A stretch of DNA of 52,269 nt, taken from an uncultured Porphyromonadaceae bacterium (GTDB taxonomy: Bacteria > Bacteroidota > Bacteroidia > Bacteroidales > Muribaculaceae). Shown one piece after another: positions 9,705 through 17,330 of this stretch (the stretch's first letter is position 1; each line of letters opens with the position of its first letter). Both the position numbers and the translations under genes were made by a program. The stretch covers positions 1 through 52,269 of the forward strand of contig CANEHE010000014.1 of NCBI GenBank assembly GCA_947427285.1. Reading direction: 5' to 3'. The notes under the pieces are model-generated. The model was not told where the DNA came from. It did not search any database and worked only from the letters and a program-made list of their open reading frames with translations.

Positions 9705-10531
9705 GGTTTCAGGGAAGAGGGGTCGAAGTCACGGTAAGGATGGTCGAGATCAAGATAGAAGAAATTGTGCTGCTCTATATCCTTCGGAGGGGGCGGCGTC
9801 ATGTAATCGCCGAAAAGACGCGTGAGATGCGTGTCTGTATCAGCCACGCTTATAAACTCCTCCCTTTCAAATGTGATGGGAGTGCCGGGTCCGAGTTCTT
9901 TTTCGCGATCGAGAATACCTCTCATGTTGTCGAAAAGATTCGCCACATATTTCGATTCCTCAAACGGATACTTCAATGAATGCTCCCGCATCATCTGCTG
10001 CACCCGTTCAGGTTTGTAAAGACGACGCAAAAGAAGCGGCCACCATGACGCCGGACCGTGTCCGTGCTTGTATGGATCACGCCATGTCATATATAGAAGG
10101 GATTTCAGACGGTGATAGCGACGGTCATGCGCACGCTGTTCTTTCTCCATAGAGGGTACTCCGTCAATGGGAAATATATCTATATATGCTCCCCCAAGAT
10201 AATAGAGATGCTGACGCTCGATAAGTGTGGTCGAGGCATCCTGTACTTTCCCGAACTGTAGCGGATATTTCGGATCGTTCTCAAAACACACGAATTCGTA
10301 TGGTTCGGGGAGCCATTCCTTTGAATGTCTTATAAATCGTTCATAATCCGGCCGGGGCATCATGATATCCACATCATCATCCCAGGGAATGAAACCACCG
10401 TGGCGCACAGCACCGAGAAGTGTCCCGTCCTCCAGATAGTAACGCAGGCCGTTTTCGCGGCAAGTTCTGTCAAACGCCTTGAGAATCCGCAAAAGTCTCA
10501 GCTGCAAAGTCCGTATATCGTATGATACCAT
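9701..10531 (-). CDS. LicD-family phosphotransferase, copy 2
   Basis: The 276-residue LicD-family protein has the metal-binding WDDDVD motif at residues 50-55 after LEDGTLLGAVRHGGFIP. It shares the order of motifs and the DPYKHGHGPASWWPLLLRR segment with the gene that follows it, so the pair arose by tandem duplication. The C-terminal half has diverged, which suggests different acceptors and not mere redundancy. It sits 57 nt downstream of a family-2 glycosyltransferase gene. The family assignment is firm, but the phospho-group and the acceptor sugar are unknown. Confidence 0.88.
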   Translation of the reverse strand: MVSYDIRTLQLRLLRILKAFDRTCRENGLRYYLEDGTLLGAVRHGGFIPWDDDVDIMMPRPDYERFIRHSKEWLPEPYEFVCFENDPKYPLQFGKVQDASTTLIERQHLYYLGGAYIDIFPIDGVPSMEKEQRAHDRRYHRLKSLLYMTWRDPYKHGHGPASWWPLLLRRLYKPERVQQMMREHSLKYPFEESKYVANLFDNMRGILDREKELGPGTPITFEREEFISVADTDTHLTRLFGDYMTPPPPKDIEQHNFFYLDLDHPYRDFDPSSLKP

Positions 10532-10588
10532 ATTCAGAATTTATCTTGATATCACAATTTGTGATTTCTAATTCAGCCCGATTATTAA

Positions 10589-11422
10589 TCAGTCTTTCTC
10601 AAAGATTATGCGGGGTGCATTTTTAAGTGAATCCACTTCAGCTATTCCTGAAGGAGTGCGTACAGTGCCGTTGCGTAGACTTTCAAATGCCTTGGCACGG
10701 TTGGCATCGGCATTGTCTCGCGAAAGAAACTTATGGTGAAGGTGAAACACAAGAGCTTCGAATTTCACCTTTCTCATTTTCAGCCCGGCGTTGTGAAGCC
10801 GGAATGACAAATCCTTGTCTTCATGACCCCACCCGACAAGCGTGTTGTCGTATCCATTGACCTTAATCAAGTCTTCTTGAAAAAAAGCCATATTGCAACC
10901 CTTTACATTATCAATGTCATCACTTTTGTGACTGACAAATCTTGACAGCAACGGTATTCGCACTGCGTTCAAAGGATTGCTCCCGACAAAAACCGGCATT
11001 TTGGCAGAATCTGTTTCTCCACTGAAAATTCTGCCGGACAATTGTTCATCCAGAAAGGAACGGCTTCCACGGACATAAAATCCCTTAGATGCCCATCCAA
11101 GATGATCCGACACAAAATCAGGATGGAGGATTATATCGCCATCAGTCTGAAGTATATAGTCACCTTTCGCAATTCCAAATGCCTTATTTATCATCACCGA
11201 GCGTCTGTAGCCATCATCCTCTCCCCATATATGCACAAGACGTGTCGGGAAGGTCTTCGCATAGTTCCGGATGAATTCAGCTGTGTCCGGTCTGGAACCG
11301 TCATCGGCTATGATCACCTCATCGGGAAGATGAGACTGACGCTTCACGGAATCGAGAGTAAGCCGCAATGCGTCAATCCAATTGTAAGTAGTGATTACGA
11401 GGGTGGAGGTCAGATTGTTCAT
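10589..11422 (-). CDS. glycosyltransferase family 2 with galactosyltransferase-like C-terminal domain
   Basis: A GT-A glycosyltransferase of about 277 residues. The N-terminus has the TTYN nucleotide-binding strand and a TDGDI metal motif. The C-terminal half has KGCNMAFF and VGWGHEDKDLSFRL, typical of the galactosyltransferase-like domain (Glyco_transf_7C). I chose the second Met (11422) because it gives a 4-bp ATGA overlap with the upstream gene, while a Met two codons earlier (11428) is equally possible. It is cytoplasmic, using a nucleotide sugar to extend a lipid-linked glycan. Its neighbours (another GT2 and two LicD genes) point to lipopolysaccharide core or another surface glycolipid. 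Confidence 0.85.
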   Translation of the reverse strand: MNNLTSTLVITTYNWIDALRLTLDSVKRQSHLPDEVIIADDGSRPDTAEFIRNYAKTFPTRLVHIWGEDDGYRRSVMINKAFGIAKGDYILQTDGDIILHPDFVSDHLGWASKGFYVRGSRSFLDEQLSGRIFSGETDSAKMPVFVGSNPLNAVRIPLLSRFVSHKSDDIDNVKGCNMAFFQEDLIKVNGYDNTLVGWGHEDKDLSFRLHNAGLKMRKVKFEALVFHLHHKFLSRDNADANRAKAFESLRNGTVRTPSGIAEVDSLKNAPRIIFEKD

Positions 11423-12213
11423 AAACATCGCTCTTTGTTTTCAGGATGTCGTTCACGCTTTATCTCCTGTTCACGTTCATAAAGTTTTGCAAGGAGATAG
11501 AATCGCGCTGCAGCATCTTTTTTTGCAGCAATATACCCTGCAGTGCCGTAGCGGAAAGAACCGTGAAAAATATACACTTTCAAGAAAAATATCCATGGTT
11601 CCACAATCATACGCCATAACGAACCTTTCTTTTTTCCCTGACGCTTATCAACTTCAGTTGTAGTGTAGCGGTTCATTTTCTCTACCACATTGAACATGTC
11701 GAAGTTCTTATGACGCATTGCCAGCTCCATCCTCTCATGAGGAATCTTCTCAACCTTTCCGGCTACCTGAGGTCGCGAATGAACGTAAGGAGGCCAATAG
11801 GAGCCTTCTTTGCGGAAAAATCTAAGTTGATAATCGGGATAAGATGATCGTTTGAAGCGATGAAGTATATAATTTTTTCTGGCTACGAACAGACCAGCAG
11901 TCTCTCCCGGATTTTTGATAAAATCATACAGATAGTCGTGCAACTCCGGAGTTATTATCTCATCGGCATCTACTACGAATACCCATTCTTGCGTGGCTTG
12001 ATGATCGGCATAATCGCGAGCCGGTTCAGCGCAAAGATGATTCCCTTTCGGGAATGTCACCACCTTGCAGCCGTTGCGCCGGGCAATCTCGACAGTCTCG
12101 TCGGTCGATTCCATATCGCAGACTACGATCTCATCGAAGTCTTTCACTGAGTCAAGACATTCCTGAAGGTTTTTCGCCTCATTATATGTGTTGATCACTA
12201 CGGAAATCCCCAT
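11419..12213 (-). CDS. glycosyltransferase family 2, WaaE/KdtX-like
   Basis: The 264-residue GT2 protein begins with ISVVINTYNEAKNLQECL and carries the VVDADEII metal site, followed by KNYILHRF and a basic C-terminal half. This arrangement resembles WaaE/KdtX-type beta-glucosyltransferases that add a sugar to the inner core of lipopolysaccharide. It starts 15 nt after the tyrS stop and its stop overlaps the next glycosyltransferase start. The LPS-core role is inferred from family resemblance. A role in another surface glycan cannot be excluded. Confidence 0.83.
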   Translation of the reverse strand: MGISVVINTYNEAKNLQECLDSVKDFDEIVVCDMESTDETVEIARRNGCKVVTFPKGNHLCAEPARDYADHQATQEWVFVVDADEIITPELHDYLYDFIKNPGETAGLFVARKNYILHRFKRSSYPDYQLRFFRKEGSYWPPYVHSRPQVAGKVEKIPHERMELAMRHKNFDMFNVVEKMNRYTTTEVDKRQGKKKGSLWRMIVEPWIFFLKVYIFHGSFRYGTAGYIAAKKDAAARFYLLAKLYEREQEIKRERHPENKERCL

Positions 12214-12228
12214 GATGTCAACCCTCTC

Positions 12229-13524
12229 TTATTCAACTATAATAAGATAGTAGTTTTTCTTTCCGCGCTGGGCGAGTATGTATTTACAGTTAAGCAACGA
12301 ATCGACTCCTATTGTCATGGCCGGATCCGACACTTTCTCTTTGTTGATACTGACTCCACCGCCCTGAATCATCTTCCGGGCTTCCCCTTTCGAAGGGAAC
12401 ACAGCAGTCTCGGCGGCAAGAAGATCCAATACGGGAATACCGGCCTCAATCTTCTCTCGCTCTACCTTAAACTGGGGCACCCCTTCGAAAACATCCAGAA
12501 GTGTCTTCTCATCAAGATTCCGGAGTGCATCCTGAGCCTTGTTGCTGAAAAGAATCTGACTCGCCTCAACAGCCGCATTATAGTCCTCCTCGCTATGCAC
12601 CATCACTGTCAGCTCCTTGGCCAGACGTTTCTGCAATGGACGCAGACCCGGATCTTTCGCATGTTCGCAAACAAGATCCTCGATCTCTTCCTCAGTAAGG
12701 AATGTGAATATCTTGAGATATTTCTCAGCATCCGTATCGCTGACATTCAACCAGAACTGATAAAACTTATACGGACTGGTGTAACGAGGATCAAGCCATA
12801 CATTGCCGCTCTCGGTCTTGCCGAACTTGCCTCCATCGGCCTTGGTGATCAGAGGACAGGTAAGTGCAAACACCTCTCCTCCGAGCTTACGGCGTATCAG
12901 TTCCGAGCCTGTGGTGATATTGCCCCATTGGTCGGAGCCTCCGAGCTGGAGCTGACATCCCTTGGTCTCATACAGATGCAGGAAGTCAAACCCTTGCAGA
13001 AGCTGGTAGGTGAACTCCGTGAACGACAGACCGTCGCGGGCCTCACCATTGAGCCGTTTCTGAACCGAGTCCTTAGCCATCATATAGTTGACCGTGATAT
13101 GCTTTCCGATCTCACGGGCAAAATCCAGAAACGATATATCTTTTGTCCAATCGTAGTTATTGACCATTTCAGCCCGATTGGGGGCATCGCTTTCGAAATC
13201 AAGGAATTTCGAAAGCTGCTTCTTTATCGCCTCCTGATTGTGGCGGAGAGTGGCCTCGTCAAGAAGATTCCTTTCGGCCGATTTACCGGAAGGATCACCT
13301 ATCATGCCGGTCGCGCCCCCGATCAGAGCGATAGGCTTATGGCCGCAACGCTGGAAATGCCGCAGCATCATGACGCCGCATAGATGTCCTATATGAAGGC
13401 TGTCAGCCGTAGGGTCTATACCGAGATATGCGGTAGTCATCTCTTTTGCGAGCTGATCTTCCGTACCGGGCATGACGGTATGTATCATACCGCGCCATGT
13501 CAGTTCTTCTATGAAATTTTTCAT
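12229..13524 (-). CDS. tyrS: tyrosine--tRNA ligase
   Basis: The 431-residue class I aminoacyl-tRNA synthetase charges tRNA-Tyr with tyrosine in the cytoplasm. The HIGH motif is at residues 44-47 and the KMSKS-equivalent KFGKT is near residue 231. The tyrosine pocket region has [11 protein letters not shown] and GGSDQWGNI. The C-terminal S4-like RNA-binding domain begins around residue 360. Full length for the bacterial TyrS family. It lies 13 nt after the M28-like gene and 15 nt before a glycosyltransferase gene, so a housekeeping enzyme is embedded in what looks like an envelope-modification operon. Confidence 0.97.
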   Translation of the reverse strand: MKNFIEELTWRGMIHTVMPGTEDQLAKEMTTAYLGIDPTADSLHIGHLCGVMMLRHFQRCGHKPIALIGGATGMIGDPSGKSAERNLLDEATLRHNQEAIKKQLSKFLDFESDAPNRAEMVNNYDWTKDISFLDFAREIGKHITVNYMMAKDSVQKRLNGEARDGLSFTEFTYQLLQGFDFLHLYETKGCQLQLGGSDQWGNITTGSELIRRKLGGEVFALTCPLITKADGGKFGKTESGNVWLDPRYTSPYKFYQFWLNVSDTDAEKYLKIFTFLTEEEIEDLVCEHAKDPGLRPLQKRLAKELTVMVHSEEDYNAAVEASQILFSNKAQDALRNLDEKTLLDVFEGVPQFKVEREKIEAGIPVLDLLAAETAVFPSKGEARKMIQGGGVSINKEKVSDPAMTIGVDSLLNCKYILAQRGKKNYYLIIVE

Positions 13525-13537
13525 CTTGTTATAATTG

Positions 13538-14509
13538 TTATTTCTGTTCGGGAGGAAAGAGCAGATTGATCATCGTCTGTCCCACGGCACGCAGCGATTC
13601 GGAGTCAATCTGGTCCATCGTGTCCGAACCGGTATGCCATGCCGGGAAAAATCCCGTATCGGGTCTGTAATCTATAATATCAACCGCAGGTATACCTGCT
13701 TTTATGAAAGCCAGATGGTCATCCGTGACGGCTCCTCCCATCTCATTTGGAAACCGGTCAGCGAATCCGGCGGCAGCGGCAGTGGAATATATGCGGTCGA
13801 GAAGCACCGGATCCGACTGTTGGGAAAAATACTCGCGCGGAAATCGTGCGTTTCTTCCACCTACCATATCGAGTACTATCACAGAGGAAGGCCGATAGCC
13901 GGGAAACATCGGATTTCCGACAAAATAATGTGCTCCCAAAGCCCAGGAATCCTCATCGCCATCACTTCCCCAGTCTTCGGCATCGACAAACAGGATATCG
14001 ACTCCTACCGAGGGGCTGTTGGCTCCGAGCAGTCTGGCCATTTCCAAAAGTACGCCGACTCCGCTGGCTCCGTCATTGGCTCCGTCCACAGGCCGGGAAG
14101 CCTTGTCAGGATCCGGATCCTGATCGGACCATGGCCGACAATCCCAATGCGCGACAAACAACATGCGCTCTTCCGCATCCGGAAGATAACGGCCCATGAT
14201 GTTGCGCGTATCAAGCCGCGTGCCATCAAATGCGGTAAGTGTCATCTTCTGTTCCGTCACCTCCGCGCCATGACGACAGAGTTCCGACACAAGCCAGTCT
14301 CCGGCACACCGATGGGCATCTGTATTAGGCACTCTCGGCCCGAATTCCACCTGACGACGCACATAGTTATATGCCGAATCAGCAGAGAAAGCCACACGGG
14401 GAGCAACAGGAGAATCGACACCCTGTCCTGAAGCCACAGCCTGACCTCCACGGGCCCCACAGGCCACCAATATCACAAGAGCTGTCAGCGATAGGATAAT
14501 CTTTTGCAT
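13538..14509 (-). CDS. M28-family lipoprotein, probable type II glutaminyl-peptide cyclotransferase
   Basis: The 323-residue protein has a lipoprotein signal (lipobox LVAC, Cys17). Its metal-site motifs read VAHWDCRPW (H121), GANDGASG (D146), VDAEDWG (E178), VLDMVGG (D214) and TDDHLAF (H265). The Asp/Glu/His set and the DAED form fit the Bacteroidetes type II glutaminyl cyclases related to M28 peptidases, which convert N-terminal Gln to pyroglutamate on exported proteins. An aminopeptidase of M28 is the alternative. It is the first gene of the operon reaching to 7909, with a promoter overlapping its own start region. Several exported proteins here have Gln at the predicted +1 position, which fits a cyclase role. 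Confidence 0.82.
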   Translation of the reverse strand: MQKIILSLTALVILVACGARGGQAVASGQGVDSPVAPRVAFSADSAYNYVRRQVEFGPRVPNTDAHRCAGDWLVSELCRHGAEVTEQKMTLTAFDGTRLDTRNIMGRYLPDAEERMLFVAHWDCRPWSDQDPDPDKASRPVDGANDGASGVGVLLEMARLLGANSPSVGVDILFVDAEDWGSDGDEDSWALGAHYFVGNPMFPGYRPSSVIVLDMVGGRNARFPREYFSQQSDPVLLDRIYSTAAAAGFADRFPNEMGGAVTDDHLAFIKAGIPAVDIIDYRPDTGFFPAWHTGSDTMDQIDSESLRAVGQTMINLLFPPEQK

Positions 14510-14534
14510 AGTGCAAAATTAATAATTATCTTTG
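14503..14534 (+). promoter_or_regulatory. promoter for the fucosyltransferase-like gene
   Basis: TTTG (14503-14506), 20 nt, TATCTTTG (14527-14534), an exact match to the Bacteroidetes -33/-7 form. The start at 14555 leaves a leader of about 15 nt. It overlaps an opposing promoter on the minus strand. Confidence 0.75.
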
Positions 14535-14544
14535 CAACCTCAAA
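14514..14544 (-). promoter_or_regulatory. opposing promoter for the M28/cyclase operon
   Basis: On the minus strand TTTG (14544-14541), 19 nt, TAATTTTG (14521-14514). The predicted transcript start falls at or within a few bases of the cyclase start codon (14509), so the mRNA would be nearly leaderless. Confidence 0.55.
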
Positions 14545-14554
14545 ATTCCAACAG

Positions 14555-15367
14555 ATGATTTACGTAAGAGACAAAGGACAGATGTGCAACAATATCCTCC
14601 AGTTCGCGCACGTCTGGGCATTCGCCCGCCATCACGGACATCGGGCCATCTCTATGCGTTTCGCCTACAAATACCCGTGGTTCAGGATATGCCGGTCGTC
14701 CGGTCATAATTTCCCCCGTTATGTGGCGGCGAAAATCGCAGCCGTCCGCGGATGGATGCCAGTGGTCTCCTACGACATCCCCGGGGAAATTTCTTCCGAA
14801 AAGGAAAATCTTATATTGACGGCGCGCAATGTAATGGTACAGGGATGGGAAGTGAGATTCTACGACCTGTTCCTTAAATATTTCGATGAGATCAGAGAGA
14901 TGTTCGCATTTCTTCCCGGGATAGAACATGCCGTGGCACCATTATTGAAAGACAAGGAACAGAATCTGAAACTCGGGCTGCATGTGCGCCGGGGCGACTA
15001 TTCCCGGTGGCATGAAGGGCGTTATTTCTATTCCGACGAAGAGTATGCGCTTGTCGCAGCCTCCTTTGCACGGCTTCATCCGGAAAGAAAACTGACCATA
15101 TTTATATGCGGCAATGACCCAGCGATCAATCCGGAGGCTTTCCATCGTGCCGTGCCGGATGCGGAAATCATTCTTGCAAGGGGCAATCCTGCGGAAGACC
15201 TCTGCCTTCTCTCGAAATGCGATGCGATCGCAGGGCCTCCAAGCACTTTCTCTCTTGTGGCCTCCATGTATCGGGAGATCCCTCTGTGCTGGATTGAGAA
15301 TCCGAAGGAGGAACTTAATGAAGACTCCTTCTCAACTTTCCGGACACTTTTCAGGCATATCAAATGA
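14555..15367 (+). CDS. GT11-like fucosyltransferase family protein
   Basis: The 270-residue protein has HVRRGDY at residues 143-149, the GDP-fucose-binding motif I of the alpha-1,2/alpha-1,6 fucosyltransferase superfamily, here closest to GT11. Conserved later segments include IFICGND and the SKCDAIAGPPSTFSLVASM stretch. I use Met at 14555 because it follows the promoter and begins at the conserved MIYVRDKGQMCNNILQ segment. An ATG at 14504 lies upstream of the predicted transcript start. A transfer of fucose from GDP-fucose to a surface glycan is likely. Gmd and Fcl, which make GDP-fucose, are encoded 13 kb away in this window. The exact linkage is not predictable. Confidence 0.78.
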   Translation: MIYVRDKGQMCNNILQFAHVWAFARHHGHRAISMRFAYKYPWFRICRSSGHNFPRYVAAKIAAVRGWMPVVSYDIPGEISSEKENLILTARNVMVQGWEVRFYDLFLKYFDEIREMFAFLPGIEHAVAPLLKDKEQNLKLGLHVRRGDYSRWHEGRYFYSDEEYALVAASFARLHPERKLTIFICGNDPAINPEAFHRAVPDAEIILARGNPAEDLCLLSKCDAIAGPPSTFSLVASMYREIPLCWIENPKEELNEDSFSTFRTLFRHIK

Positions 15368-15452
15368 TCCGAAATCACCATATCCAAATCCCTCTGAGTA
15401 TCAACCATCTGACTTAAATCATCAATTTTTGGCGTATTTTTTATCAAAAAAA

Positions 15453-15484
15453 TTTGGCCACAAATAAAAAAGTGTCTAACTTTG
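15453..15484 (+). promoter_or_regulatory. promoter of tRNA-Asp
   Basis: TTTG (15453-15456), 20 nt, TAACTTTG (15477-15484), an exact consensus match about 50 nt before the tRNA. Confidence 0.75.
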
Positions 15485-15536
15485 CACTCGCAAACGGGTC
15501 ACAACGACTACGGGGCAAAGAGATCCTTACAGGAAT

Positions 15537-15610
15537 GGTGCGGTAGTTCAGCCGGTTAGAATACAGGCCTGTCACGCCTGGGGTCGCGGGTTCGAGTCCC
15601 GTCCGCACCG
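15537..15610 (+). tRNA. tRNA-Asp (anticodon GTC)
   Basis: A 74-nt cloverleaf. The acceptor stem is GGTGCGG with CCGCACC plus discriminator G. The D arm begins GTTC. The anticodon stem is CAGGC/GCCTG around the loop CTGTCAC (anticodon GTC). The T arm is GCGGG-TTCGAGT-CCCGT. The CCA end is not encoded. It is monocistronic between its own promoter and terminator. Confidence 0.97.
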
Positions 15611-15624
15611 CCGAGGAGAGAGGA

Positions 15625-15664
15625 AGAGCATCAGAGTAAACTTCGGTTTCCTGATGCTCTTTTT
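15625..15664 (+). terminator. terminator of tRNA-Asp
   Basis: AGAGCATCAG (15625-15634) pairs with CTGATGCTCT (15651-15660). Inside is an AAAC-TTCG-GTTT hairpin with a stable UUCG loop, and four further T residues follow. Confidence 0.85.
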
Positions 15665-15746
15665 CGGTTTACACCCCTTTCATACGTCTTTCTGACACCA
15701 ATACACACCGTTCCTCTTCAGGCGCATACGTTTCTCAACCGACTTC

Positions 15747-16211
15747 ATGAAGAAAAGAATCATCATAATCAACGGGCCGAATCTGAATCTGCTCGGTTTC
15801 CGCGAACCTGACATATACGGGTCCTGTTCTTGGGAAGATTTCTTCCCACAACTCCGCGACGCCTTCAAAGACAGCGCAGAATTTACCCATTTCCAGTCAA
15901 ACTCTGAAGGAGAGATAATCGACCGCATCCATCAGGCACGAGGCAGTGACACTCCCGTCCACGGGATAATCATCAATCCCGGTGCCTACTCTCACTATTC
16001 TCTGGCTATCGCCGATGCACTCGCCGCTGTAAAAATACCGGCAATAGAAGTGCATATCTCCAATATAATGGCAAGAGAAAGTCAACGCAAGACATGCGTG
16101 ACCGCAGCGTCATGTATCGGGATGATCTGCGGACTCGGACTTGACGGCTACCGCTTTGCTGCGGAGGCCATTCTCTCCATGAATCAGGAAAAATCTGAAA
16201 ATGGATATTGA
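15747..16211 (+). CDS. aroQ: type II 3-dehydroquinate dehydratase
   Basis: The 154-residue protein begins with IIIINGPNLNLLGFREPDIYG-type sequence; the catalytic Tyr is residue 24 of this signature. The later INPGAYSHYS and EVHISN motifs complete the active site. It converts 3-dehydroquinate to 3-dehydroshikimate in the shikimate pathway, in the cytoplasm. Normal length for the dodecameric type II family. It overlaps the following O-methyltransferase by 11 bp and heads the plus-strand operon to 19328. I see no strong promoter match in front of it. Confidence 0.96.
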   Translation: MKKRIIIINGPNLNLLGFREPDIYGSCSWEDFFPQLRDAFKDSAEFTHFQSNSEGEIIDRIHQARGSDTPVHGIIINPGAYSHYSLAIADALAAVKIPAIEVHISNIMARESQRKTCVTAASCIGMICGLGLDGYRFAAEAILSMNQEKSENGY

Positions 16212-16863
16212 CGACTACATAGAAGCCCATATCGATCCTGAACCGGACTATCTGTCTCGTCTCGACCGGGACACCCACGTCTCGCTGCTTAACGGACGCA
16301 TGTGCTCCGGACATCTACAGGGGCGGCTGCTGACGATGATCGCACGGATGATATCCCCGATGCGCGTTCTGGAACTTGGTACATTTTCAGGATATTCGGC
16401 TCTATGTATGGCCGAAGGGATGCCTAAGGGGAGCACACTCCACACCATAGAAGCCTCAGATGAGCTTCAGGATTTCATCGAAGCACATCTGGCGCAGGCT
16501 CCGGAAAATATAAGACAGAAGATCGTGTGCCACTACGCTCCGGCTCTTGAAGTGCTCCCGAGTCTCGGAAAGGATTTTGACATGGTATTCATCGACGCCG
16601 ACAAAAGGGAATATCCCGACTACTACCGGACTGTACTGCCGATGGTGCGTCCGGGAGGATACATTCTGGCCGACAACACTCTCTGGGACGGCCATGTGGT
16701 GGAAACGGGTCATCATCATCCTCAGACTGCCGGTGTGATGGAGTTCAACCGTATTGTTGCTGCCGACCCTTCGGTGGAGAAAGTGATCATTCCTCTGCGT
16801 GACGGACTTACGATAGTCCGCAAGAAAGATACAACAGAAACGCTTCCACAGACGTTTAAATAA
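16201..16863 (+). CDS. SAM-dependent O-methyltransferase, family 3 (CCoAOMT-like)
   Basis: The 220-residue Rossmann methyltransferase has the SAM-binding ELGTFSGYS at residues 58-66. It also has FIDADKREY for metal and substrate contact, and the ADNTLWDG motif typical of the metal-dependent caffeoyl-CoA O-methyltransferase-like family (COG4122). Such proteins methylate catechols or hydroxyls of small molecules or tRNA. The start overlaps aroQ by 11 bp, so translation is probably coupled. The substrate is unknown. Genes of this family often travel with aroQ in Bacteroidales without a proven link. Confidence 0.9.
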   Translation: MDIDDYIEAHIDPEPDYLSRLDRDTHVSLLNGRMCSGHLQGRLLTMIARMISPMRVLELGTFSGYSALCMAEGMPKGSTLHTIEASDELQDFIEAHLAQAPENIRQKIVCHYAPALEVLPSLGKDFDMVFIDADKREYPDYYRTVLPMVRPGGYILADNTLWDGHVVETGHHHPQTAGVMEFNRIVAADPSVEKVIIPLRDGLTIVRKKDTTETLPQTFK

Positions 16864-16889
16864 TGACGCCTCTCCCTCATACATTTCCA

Positions 16890-16936
16890 CTCTGTACTCT
16901 GTACTACGTACTTTGTACTTGACTTTGTACCCTGTA
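16890..16936 (+). repeat. degenerate 7-bp repeat in the rbfA leader
   Basis: Units in phase are CTCTGTA, CTCTGTA, CTACGTA, CTTTGTA, a 5-nt break (CTTGA), CTTTGTA and CCCTGTA. The tract fills most of the gap between the methyltransferase stop and the rbfA start, ending 16 nt before the ATG. Confidence 0.8.
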
Positions 16937-16952
16937 CTTAAAAAATTTAGAC

Positions 16953-17330
16953 ATGGAAGGAAAAAGACAAGCAAAGATAGCGCGGTTGATCCAGCGCGAA
17001 CTAAGTGAGATATTCCGTCGTCAGACGGCAAAGACAGCAGGCACTCTCGTGAGCGTCAGCGCAGTGAGGGTAAGTCCGGATCTCAGCATTGCCAAAGCAT
17101 ATCTGAGCATCTTCCCCTCGCAACGAGCAAGTGAAATTCTTGATAACATACGCAGACAGTCAAAGACCGTCCGTTACGAACTCGCCCAAGCGGTAAAACA
17201 GGTGCTCCGCAAATGCCCCGACCTGCAGTTCTACCTCGACGATTCTCTCGACTATATAGAAAACATCGACCGTCTGCTGGCTTCCGATCCACCGTCGGAC
17301 TCCAAACCCGAGACCGAAACGGAAGAGTGA
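16953..17330 (+). CDS. rbfA: 30S ribosome-binding factor A
   Basis: The 125-residue protein matches RbfA: an N-terminal segment with RQAKIARLIQRELSEIF, a KH-like core with VSVSAVRVSPDLSIAKAYLSIFP, and LQFYLDDSLDYIENIDRLL near the end. It binds the 30S subunit and aids 16S rRNA 5'-end maturation. The start follows the 7-bp repeat leader. Its TGA stop overlaps a GTG start of the next gene by 4 bp. Confidence 0.95.
   Translation: MEGKRQAKIARLIQRELSEIFRRQTAKTAGTLVSVSAVRVSPDLSIAKAYLSIFPSQRASEILDNIRRQSKTVRYELAQAVKQVLRKCPDLQFYLDDSLDYIENIDRLLASDPPSDSKPETETEE

Noticed and set aside
10551..10565. ATCACAA-T-TTGTGAT palindrome before the second licD gene, possible operator
   Set aside because: It sits inside an apparent operon with no promoter match beside it. 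It may be chance in AT-rich DNA.
14504..14554. Upstream ATG for the fucosyltransferase-like gene
   Set aside because: It lies upstream of the predicted transcript start and the added residues do not resemble the family. The Met at 14555 starts at the conserved N-terminus.
15665..15746. Promoter for aroQ
   Set aside because: TACGTTTC at 15727 is close to a -7 element, but there is no -33 partner at the right distance.
17213..17326. Longer N-terminus for the LolE-type permease
   Set aside because: It would lie entirely within rbfA in another frame. The GTG at 17327 overlaps the rbfA stop as expected for coupled genes.
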